5,786 nt of DNA, taken from positions 1 through 5,786 of the forward strand of contig JAEZQS010000278.1 of NCBI GenBank assembly GCA_023412995.1, read 5' to 3'. Position 1 is the stretch's first letter; each line of letters starts with the position of its first letter. Shown here piece after piece: positions 1-4,886 of this stretch. The position numbers and the translations under genes were made by a program. The DNA is from Pseudomonadota bacterium (GTDB lineage: Bacteria; Pseudomonadota; Gammaproteobacteria; Xanthomonadales; Rhodanobacteraceae). The notes beneath the pieces were generated by a model. That model had not been told where the DNA came from. It ran no database searches and was given only the letters and a program-made list of their open reading frames with translations.

Positions 1-340
1 GTGCCGGGGACGCGACGCTGGCGCGATGCGGCAGCAGCACGGCGCCACTGCCCGCATCGCGGCGCTGCATGGCCCAGGTGGCCTGCATGGGCACCTGGCC
101 GTCCAGGCGGATGTGCCAGAGCGACCAGGCGTCATCGCCCACCGGTTCGATCACGACGCTGACGTGGGGCGGCGGCAGCGCGCCGCCCTCCCCACCGGCG
201 GCCCAGACCTGCGCATGGTTGTCGTATTCGCCCGCGGGCGGGACGTCGCTCGACGCGGCGGGCAGCGGTGCCCGTGCGGGCTGCAGGGCAGTGCAGCCGC
301 CGAGCAGCAGGAGGGAGAGCAGGAGCGGCAGGCGCATCAT
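1..340 (-). CDS. Putative lipoprotein, C-terminus cut by window edge
   Basis: This frame starts with ATG at 340 and stays open to the left edge, giving 113 visible residues; the C-terminus is missing. The N-terminus is a classic lipoprotein signal: an Arg at residue 3, a Leu-rich core (residues 4-13), then the lipobox LGGC with Cys16 as the predicted lipidated residue. The Pro/Ala-rich stretch at 18-36 looks like a linker to a periplasmic domain. From residue 37 the protein reads GEYDNHAQVW, followed by a stretch with Trp and beta-strand-like alternation (VSVVIEPVGDDAWSLWHIRL). The G-x-Y-D-N-x-x-Q pattern recalls the start of CpcT/CpeT-type domains, but I hold that only loosely. A second ATG follows immediately at 337; the ATG at 352 is out of frame and soon hits a stop. 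It is transcribed divergently from the membrane protein gene at 446. Lipoprotein status is well supported; its function is unknown. Confidence 0.8.
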   Translation of the reverse strand, partial: MMRLPLLLSLLLLGGCTALQPARAPLPAASSDVPPAGEYDNHAQVWAAGGEGGALPPPHVSVVIEPVGDDAWSLWHIRLDGQVPMQATWAMQRRDAGSGAVLLPHRASVASPA

Positions 341-346
341 CGCGCC

Positions 347-355
347 AGCATAGCA
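347..355 (-). promoter_or_regulatory. Candidate extended -10 promoter of the lipoprotein gene, possibly leaderless
   Basis: Read on the minus strand, TGCTATGCT is an extended -10 (TGn followed by TATGCT, 4 of 6 matches to TATAAT). Only 6 nt separate it from the ATG at 340, so transcription would start at or next to the start codon and give a leaderless mRNA. This fits the absence of a Shine-Dalgarno sequence before that ATG. No -35 consensus is seen at the proper distance. This is inference from motif and spacing only. Confidence 0.3.
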
Positions 356-370
356 GCGACGACTGGCGCG

Positions 371-385
371 CCGTCGGGGCGACGG
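371..385. repeat. Perfect inverted repeat in the divergent intergenic region
   Basis: CCGTCG, a GGG spacer, then CGACGG form a perfect 6-bp inverted repeat. It lies between the two candidate -10 elements, near the -35 position of the minus-strand promoter and about 30 bp upstream of the plus-strand -10. Two copies of the palindrome GGCGCGCC sit close by, at 365-372 and 394-401, 29 bp apart centre to centre. The arrangement would suit an operator, but palindromes arise easily at this GC content and no known regulator site is recognised. Confidence 0.3.
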
Positions 386-414
386 GCGGCACCGGCGCGC
401 CGCGTGGCCTTCGC

Positions 415-441
415 TATAGTCCCTGCCGGGCCAGAAGGAAG
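415..441 (+). promoter_or_regulatory. Candidate promoter and ribosome binding site of the small membrane protein gene
   Basis: TATAGT at 415-420 matches five of six bases of the -10 consensus and is the most AT-rich hexamer in the surrounding GC-rich DNA. A start about 7 nt downstream would leave a leader of roughly 19 nt. That leader contains the purine-rich AAGGA at 435-439, 6 nt before the ATG at 446, which decides the start of that gene. No clear -35 is seen near 392-397. Confidence 0.45.
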
Positions 442-445
442 ATGG

Positions 446-868
446 ATGGAGAGCGGGATCGAACGCGCCGACCCGGCCCTGCGCCGGCTGACCGTGGTGG
501 TGCTGGTCGTCGCCACGCTGCTCGCCGTGGCCGTGGTGCTGGCATTCCGCTTCTGGCTGCTGCGCCTCGCCGCCACCGCCGAGCCGTGGGAGCTGGTGGC
601 GACGCTGCGCCGCTGGGGCGCGGTGACCGCGACTGCCAGCGGCGTGTGCGTGCTGCTCCTTGCCGGCCATGCCGCGCGCCAGGCGCGACGCGTGGGCGCC
701 GGGATGCGCTGGCCGCCCGCTGGCGTGCGCGTGCTGCGCGATACGCGCATCCGCCACGGCGACGAAGCGATGCGCATTGGCCGCCTGCTCGACCTGGTGG
801 CGCTGGTGCTGGTGTTGCTCGGGATCGGCGGCACGGTCGCCGGCCTGCACCTGCTGGCAGGCGGCTGA
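446..868 (+). CDS. Small hydrophobic membrane protein of unknown function (140 aa)
   Basis: The ATG at 446 is chosen because AAGGA lies 6 nt upstream and a -10-like TATAGT at 415-420. The frame is open much further upstream, but that part runs through the divergent gene and promoter region. The 140-residue protein shows three likely membrane helices, at about residues 15-34, 57-74 and 114-137. A basic segment between helices 2 and 3 (residues 78-113) holds RWPPAGVRVLRDTRIRHG. A short cytoplasmic N-terminus (MESGIERADPALRR) precedes helix 1. The charge distribution suggests the Arg-rich loop is cytoplasmic. I recognise no enzymatic motif and no named family. It stands alone on the plus strand, divergent from the lipoprotein gene and convergent with the polysaccharide operon. 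That a real protein is encoded is supported by the clean start signals and the coherent membrane topology. Confidence 0.72.
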   Translation: MESGIERADPALRRLTVVVLVVATLLAVAVVLAFRFWLLRLAATAEPWELVATLRRWGAVTATASGVCVLLLAGHAARQARRVGAGMRWPPAGVRVLRDTRIRHGDEAMRIGRLLDLVALVLVLLGIGGTVAGLHLLAGG

Positions 869-880
869 GCGCCAGGTCGC

Positions 881-2095
881 CTACATCCGTTGCAGGGCCT
901 GCGCGAGGTCGGCAACCAGCACGGCCGGATCTTCCAGCCCGATCGACAGGCGCACCAGGTCGAGCCCGGCCACGCCGGGCGGATGCAGCGGCGCTCCCGC
1001 CGGATGCACCGCGCAGACCGGGAACGCGAGCGACTCGTAGCCGCCCCAGGAGACGGTGAGGAGGAAGCGCTGCAGGGCATTGCAGAAGCGCTCCACCGCC
1101 GCGGTGTCGTCCGCCACCAGCTGCACGGTCACCAGGCCGCTGGTGCCACGCAGCTGGCGTGCGGTCAGCGCGAGCTGCGGGTTGTCGCTCGCATGCGGCG
1201 AGAACACCCGCCGCACGCGCGGATGGCCTTCGAGCCACGCGATGACGGTTCGCGTGCTGCCGGCGATGCGCTCCATGCGCAGCGGCAGCGTGCGCAGGCC
1301 CCGGATCACCAGCCAGGCATCGTGTGGCGACAGGATGGCGCCGAGCATCATGAACGGGCCGCGGAACACCTCGCGCAACAGTGCCGTGCTGCCGCACAGC
1401 GCCCCGGCGACCACGTCGCTGTGGCCATTGAGGTACTTGGTGGCGGAGTGCGCGACGAGGTCGATGCCGAGCGCGAGCGGCGACTGGTTGAGGGGCGTCG
1501 CATGGCTGTTGTCGCACAGGGTGCGGATGCCGCGCGGACGGGCCAGCGCCGCGACGGCAGCGAGGTCCTGCTGCTCGAAGGTCATCGAGTTGGGGCTTTC
1601 CAGCACGATGAGGCGCGTCGCCGGCTGCAGCGCGGCCGCGATCGCATCCGTGTCGGTGCCGTCGACGAAGGTGGTGGCGACACCGAAGCGCCCGAGCAGG
1701 TCCTTCAGCACCGCACGCGTCCAGCTGTACGGCCGCGCGACGCACACCGCATGGTCGCCGCCGGCGAGGCTGGCAACCACGCCGGCGGCCATCGCCGCCG
1801 CGCCGCTGCCGAATACCAGGCAGTCCTCGGCGCCTTCCAGCGCCGCCAGCTTGCGCCGCAGGACCTCCACCGTGGGATTGTTGCCGCGGGTGTAGACGTG
1901 CTGGCCGAATTCGTCGCGGAAGCCGGCGCGCATCGCGTCGACGTCGCGGAAGGCGAAGATGGACGACTGCACGATCGGCGGGGCGACCGCGCCATGCCAG
2001 CGCTCGCGGTCCTCGCCGAGGTGGTTGAGGATGTAGCTGAGGTCCGGCGGCTCCCGCGCCGGCATCCCGTCCGTGCCCATGCCCTGCCCGCTCAC
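881..2095 (-). CDS. PLP-dependent trans-sulfuration (Cys/Met metabolism) family enzyme
   Basis: Full-length fold-type I PLP enzyme of 404 residues, the usual size for cystathionine beta/gamma-lyases and related synthases. Visible signatures, numbered from the GTG at 2095: YTRGNNPT (68-75; Tyr and Arg bind cofactor phosphate from the partner subunit), GSGAAAM (97-102 region), Tyr123 stacking on the PLP ring, Asp195 in CDNSHATP contacting the pyridine nitrogen, Lys220 in SATKYLNGHSD forming the Schiff base, and Arg382 in VRLSIGLED binding the substrate carboxylate. SWGGYESL (349-356) resembles bacterial cystathionine beta-lyase (MetC), whereas the Asp and Lys motifs look more like gamma-lyase/synthase. 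The exact reaction is therefore undecided: a lyase or synthase acting on cystathionine or a related sulfur amino acid. The GTG overlaps the galU stop as GTGA, with GGAAGG 12 nt upstream. ATG codons at 2080 and 2065 are alternative starts, since the conserved part begins near residue 19. It is the last gene of the polysaccharide operon. Confidence 0.9.
   Translation of the reverse strand: MSGQGMGTDGMPAREPPDLSYILNHLGEDRERWHGAVAPPIVQSSIFAFRDVDAMRAGFRDEFGQHVYTRGNNPTVEVLRRKLAALEGAEDCLVFGSGAAAMAAGVVASLAGGDHAVCVARPYSWTRAVLKDLLGRFGVATTFVDGTDTDAIAAALQPATRLIVLESPNSMTFEQQDLAAVAALARPRGIRTLCDNSHATPLNQSPLALGIDLVAHSATKYLNGHSDVVAGALCGSTALLREVFRGPFMMLGAILSPHDAWLVIRGLRTLPLRMERIAGSTRTVIAWLEGHPRVRRVFSPHASDNPQLALTARQLRGTSGLVTVQLVADDTAAVERFCNALQRFLLTVSWGGYESLAFPVCAVHPAGAPLHPPGVAGLDLVRLSIGLEDPAVLVADLAQALQRM
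964..980. repeat. Perfect GC-only hairpin within the PLP enzyme gene
   Basis: GCCCGGC, a CAC spacer and GCCGGGC form a perfect 7-bp all-GC inverted repeat with a 3-nt loop. It lies about 80 nt before the stop of the PLP enzyme gene and encodes part of its Pro-Gly-Val-Ala-Gly segment. No T-run follows on either strand, so it is not an intrinsic terminator. It may only reflect base composition. Confidence 0.35.
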
Positions 2096-2994
2096 GTGGC
2101 CGGCTGGCCTTCCAGTTCGGCGAACAGCGCCCTCGTCGGCGCTGCCAGCTCGGGGTCCTGCAGAGCCATCGCGAGCGTCGCGCGCACCATGCCGAGCTTG
2201 TTGCCGCAGTCGTAGCGCGTGCCCTGGAAGCGATAGGCGAGCACCGGCTGTTCGGCCAGCAGCGCCTCGATCGCATCGGTCAGCTGGATCTCGCCGCCGG
2301 CGCCCGGGCGGGTGGATTCGAGCAGGTCGAGGATGCGCGACGGCAGCACGTAGCGGCCGACGATGGCGAGGTTGGTCGGCGCATCGGCGGGCCTGGGCTT
2401 CTCCACCACCATCCGGACCCGGGCGGCGCGCTCGGACACCGGCGTGGCATCGACGATGCCGTAGCGATCGGTCTGTTCGCGCGGGACTTCCTCCACCGCG
2501 ATCACGCCGGCGTGTTCGGCCTGCGCCAGCTCGGCCATCTGGCGCAGCGCGCCGGGTGCCGGCCGGTCGGCGCTGCCGTTGCGGATCAGGTCGTCCGGCA
2601 GCACCACGCCGAAGGGCTCGTCGCCGATGGCCGGACGCGCGCAGAGCACGGCGTGCCCGAGCCCAAGCGCTTCGGGCTGGGTGACGAAGACGCAGCGCAC
2701 GTGGGCCGGCAGGGTGCCCTGGACGGTCGCCAGCAACGCCTCCTTGCCCGACTGCGCGAGCTTGCTCTCCAGCTCATGCGCCTTGTCGAAGTAGTCGGCG
2801 ATGGCGTGCTTGTAGCGGTTGGTGACGAAGATGAGCGTGTCGGCGCCTGCATCGACCGCCTCGTCCACGGCGTACTGGATCAGCGGCTTGTCCAGCACCG
2901 GCAGCATTTCCTTGGCCACCACCTTGGTGGCGGGCAGGAAGCGCGTGCCGAGTCCGGCGACGGGAAAGACGACCTTGCGCAAACGTGGGCTCAT
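2092..2994 (-). CDS. galU: UTP-glucose-1-phosphate uridylyltransferase GalU
   Basis: Cytoplasmic enzyme that makes UDP-glucose and pyrophosphate from UTP and glucose-1-phosphate, feeding LPS, exopolysaccharide and glycan synthesis. The 300-residue product matches the usual GalU length of about 300. Seen in order: the nucleotide-binding signature PVAGLGTRFLPATK (11-24) followed by KEMLPVLDKPLIQY (28-41), QPEALGLGHA (106-115), the PDD motif at 133-135 that holds the metal-binding Asp, RYGIVD (177-182), VEKP (197-200) with its catalytic-site Lys, GRYVL (213-217) and GGEIQLTDAI (233-242). The start is the ATG at 2994, which gives the standard MSPRLRKVVFPVAG beginning and has AAGGA 6 nt upstream, inside the end of the dehydratase gene. 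The open frame extends further upstream, but that part has no family resemblance. Start and stop overlap the neighbouring genes by 4 nt (ATGA and GTGA), so it is almost certainly co-translated with them. Confidence 0.97.
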   Translation of the reverse strand: MSPRLRKVVFPVAGLGTRFLPATKVVAKEMLPVLDKPLIQYAVDEAVDAGADTLIFVTNRYKHAIADYFDKAHELESKLAQSGKEALLATVQGTLPAHVRCVFVTQPEALGLGHAVLCARPAIGDEPFGVVLPDDLIRNGSADRPAPGALRQMAELAQAEHAGVIAVEEVPREQTDRYGIVDATPVSERAARVRMVVEKPRPADAPTNLAIVGRYVLPSRILDLLESTRPGAGGEIQLTDAIEALLAEQPVLAYRFQGTRYDCGNKLGMVRATLAMALQDPELAAPTRALFAELEGQPAT

Positions 2995-4886
2995 GCCGTG
3001 TCCTTGTTGAGTCGGGATCCGATGTCCACCACCACGCCCGGCGCGGCGGGCGCCGCGGCGAACTCCGGCAGCAGCTGTTCGAGGATTCTGCGCAGCATGT
3101 CCTCGTCGAAGTCCTGCACGGCCAGCGCGCCCTGGCGCAGCTGGGTGGTGAGCAGGCTCCATGACATGCCGCGCGGCTGGGCGAGGAAGATCTTCGCGTG
3201 CGCCGTCTCGCCGTACTGTTCCTGCGGGTGGAAGAGTTCCTCGAACAGCTTCTCGCCCGGGCGCAGGCCGGTGTAGATGATCGCGATGTCCTCGCCTTCA
3301 TGCTTGCCGGCGAGGCGGATCATCTGTTCGGCCAGGTCGCGGATCTTCACCGGCTCGCCCATGTCGAGGGCGAAGATCTCGCCGCCCTGTCCCAGGACCG
3401 CCGCCTGCAGGATCAGCTGGCAGGCTTCCGGGATGGTCATGAAATAGCGGGTGATTTCCGGATGCGTCACGGTGACCGGGCCGCCGTTGCGGATCTGCTC
3501 GCGGAACAGCGGCACCACCGATCCGGCCGAATCGAGCACGTTGCCGAAGCGCACGGTCATGAAGCGCGTCTTCGACTGCTGGGCGAAGTTCTGGCAGAAC
3601 AGCTCCGCCACCCGCTTGCAGGCGCCCATCACGCTGGTTGGATTGACCGCCTTGTCGGTGGAGATCAGCACGAAGCTCTCGGCGCCATTGCGGTCGGCGG
3701 CTTCGGCCACTACCTGGGTGCCGAGCACGTTGTTGCGGAACGCCTCGCGCACCTGGCCCTGCAGCAGCGGCACGTGCTTGTAGGCGGCGGCATGGAAGAC
3801 GATTTCGGGGCGCGCGCGGGCAAACAGCTGCCTGCAGGTGGCGGCATCGCCGCAATCCCCGAGCCAGGCGCTGAACAGGAGGTCGGGATAGTCGCGCCGC
3901 AGCTCCTGCTCGATCGAGTAGAGGTTGAACTCGCACGATTCCAGCACCGTCAGCGATTCGGCGCCCAGGCGCGCCACCTGCCGGCACAGTTCCGCGCCAA
4001 TGGAGCCGCCACCGCCGGTGACGAGCACGCGGCGCCCCGCGAGGCGCATGCGGATCGAGGTCCAGTCCAGGCGCACCTGCTCGCGTCCGAGCAGGTCCTC
4101 GATGGCCACTTCCTTGAGCTCGTTGAAGCTGGAGCGGCCGGCGACGACGTCTTCCAGCCGCGGCACGGTGCGGAACGGCAGGTTGCACTGCTCGCACAGG
4201 TCGACCGCGCGGCGCATCTGCGCCTTGTCGGCGGAGGGCATGGCGATGACGAGCATCTCGGCCGCGGTACGGCGCGCAATCTGCGGCAGCTGGTCGAGCG
4301 TTCCCAGCACCGGGATGCCGTGCAGGCGCGCTCCGCGCAGCTGGGTGTCGTCGTCGAGGAAGCCGACCGGCGCGTAGCGGTTCTCGCGCTTGAGGTCGCG
4401 CACCAGCGCCTCGCCGGCCTTGCCGGCGCCGAGCACGAGGATGCGTTCGCTGCGCGCGCGCGCGAAATCGAGGCGGCTGTCCTTCCAGTAGCGGTACAGC
4501 AGGCGCGGCCCGCCAAGCAGCAGCGAAAGCACCAGCGGGTAGACCGCGAGCACCGTGCGCGGCACGGTCACCAGGCGGTTGTAGAGGAACAGCGTGATGG
4601 CGACCGCGAGCGCGCCCAGCACGCAGGCGCGGAAGATGTTCCAGATGTCGGGCAGGCTGGCGAAGCGCCACAGGCCGCGGTAGAGGCCGGTCCACCAGAA
4701 GATCAATCCCTGCGCCGCCAGCACCAGCCACGCCTCGATGCCGAACAGCGATACCGGCGAGGGATTGGGTGCCAGCGACCAGCGCAGCATGCTGATCGCG
4801 GTCCAGGCCACCCACACCATGAGCATGTCGTGCACGACGACCGCCAGGCGCGGATGGATGCCGGCAATGGCGTTACGCAAGCGCAT
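2991..4886 (-). CDS. wbpM: Membrane-bound nucleotide-sugar 4,6-dehydratase (WbpM/CapD/PglF class)
   Basis: Large inner-membrane dehydratase of 631 residues; WbpM/PglF relatives convert UDP-GlcNAc to UDP-4-keto-6-deoxy-GlcNAc, the precursor of QuiNAc, FucNAc or bacillosamine-type sugars. About four membrane helices occupy residues 14-34, 50-68, 86-106 and 111-130. A first Rossmann domain begins with ILVLGAGKAGE (149-159). The catalytic short-chain-dehydrogenase domain starts at VLVTGGGGSIG (287-297) and carries HAAAYKHVPL (365-374), ISTDK (408-412) and VMGACK (419-424). The usual catalytic Tyr of the YxxxK pair is Met420, with Lys424 retained, which is the hallmark of the large WbpM/PglF subgroup. 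TRYFMTI and GLRPGEKLFEEL further on are also typical. The ATG at 4886 is preferred because GGGAG lies 4 nt upstream and it begins just before helix 1; an in-frame ATG at 5006 would overlap the upstream gene by 134 nt. It overlaps that gene by 14 nt and galU by 4 nt. The exact sugar product is not decided by sequence. Confidence 0.94.
   Translation of the reverse strand: MRLRNAIAGIHPRLAVVVHDMLMVWVAWTAISMLRWSLAPNPSPVSLFGIEAWLVLAAQGLIFWWTGLYRGLWRFASLPDIWNIFRACVLGALAVAITLFLYNRLVTVPRTVLAVYPLVLSLLLGGPRLLYRYWKDSRLDFARARSERILVLGAGKAGEALVRDLKRENRYAPVGFLDDDTQLRGARLHGIPVLGTLDQLPQIARRTAAEMLVIAMPSADKAQMRRAVDLCEQCNLPFRTVPRLEDVVAGRSSFNELKEVAIEDLLGREQVRLDWTSIRMRLAGRRVLVTGGGGSIGAELCRQVARLGAESLTVLESCEFNLYSIEQELRRDYPDLLFSAWLGDCGDAATCRQLFARARPEIVFHAAAYKHVPLLQGQVREAFRNNVLGTQVVAEAADRNGAESFVLISTDKAVNPTSVMGACKRVAELFCQNFAQQSKTRFMTVRFGNVLDSAGSVVPLFREQIRNGGPVTVTHPEITRYFMTIPEACQLILQAAVLGQGGEIFALDMGEPVKIRDLAEQMIRLAGKHEGEDIAIIYTGLRPGEKLFEELFHPQEQYGETAHAKIFLAQPRGMSWSLLTTQLRQGALAVQDFDEDMLRRILEQLLPEFAAAPAAPGVVVDIGSRLNKDTA
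3001..3005 (-). promoter_or_regulatory. Ribosome binding site of galU inside the dehydratase gene
   Basis: On the minus strand AAGGA lies 6 nt before the galU ATG at 2994, within the last codons of the dehydratase gene. It fixes the galU start, excludes the upstream extension of the frame, and indicates that galU can re-initiate as ribosomes finish the dehydratase. Confidence 0.65.

Noticed and set aside
26..445. Upstream extension of the small membrane protein frame to position 26
   Set aside because: That part lies antisense to the lipoprotein gene and over the promoter region; the Shine-Dalgarno sequence and -10 element support the start at 446.
854..875. Possible intrinsic terminator between the convergent genes
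   Set aside because: The stem is only 5 bp with a long loop and no T-run on either side.
890..2215. 441-codon open frame on the plus strand antisense to the PLP enzyme gene
   Set aside because: Rich in Arg, Ala, Gly and His in the manner of antisense shadows, with no motif; the opposite strand encodes a complete, well-conserved enzyme.
414..2276. 620-codon minus-strand frame spanning the PLP enzyme, convergent gene and galU end
   Set aside because: It is a frame-shifted reading of the real genes, with Arg/Ala-biased low-information sequence crossing three gene boundaries. Only its extreme ends hint at real genes in other frames.
2995..3162. Longer galU start at 3162
   Set aside because: The extra 56 residues are a shadow of the dehydratase C-terminus; the ATG at 2994 gives the standard GalU N-terminus with a good ribosome binding site.
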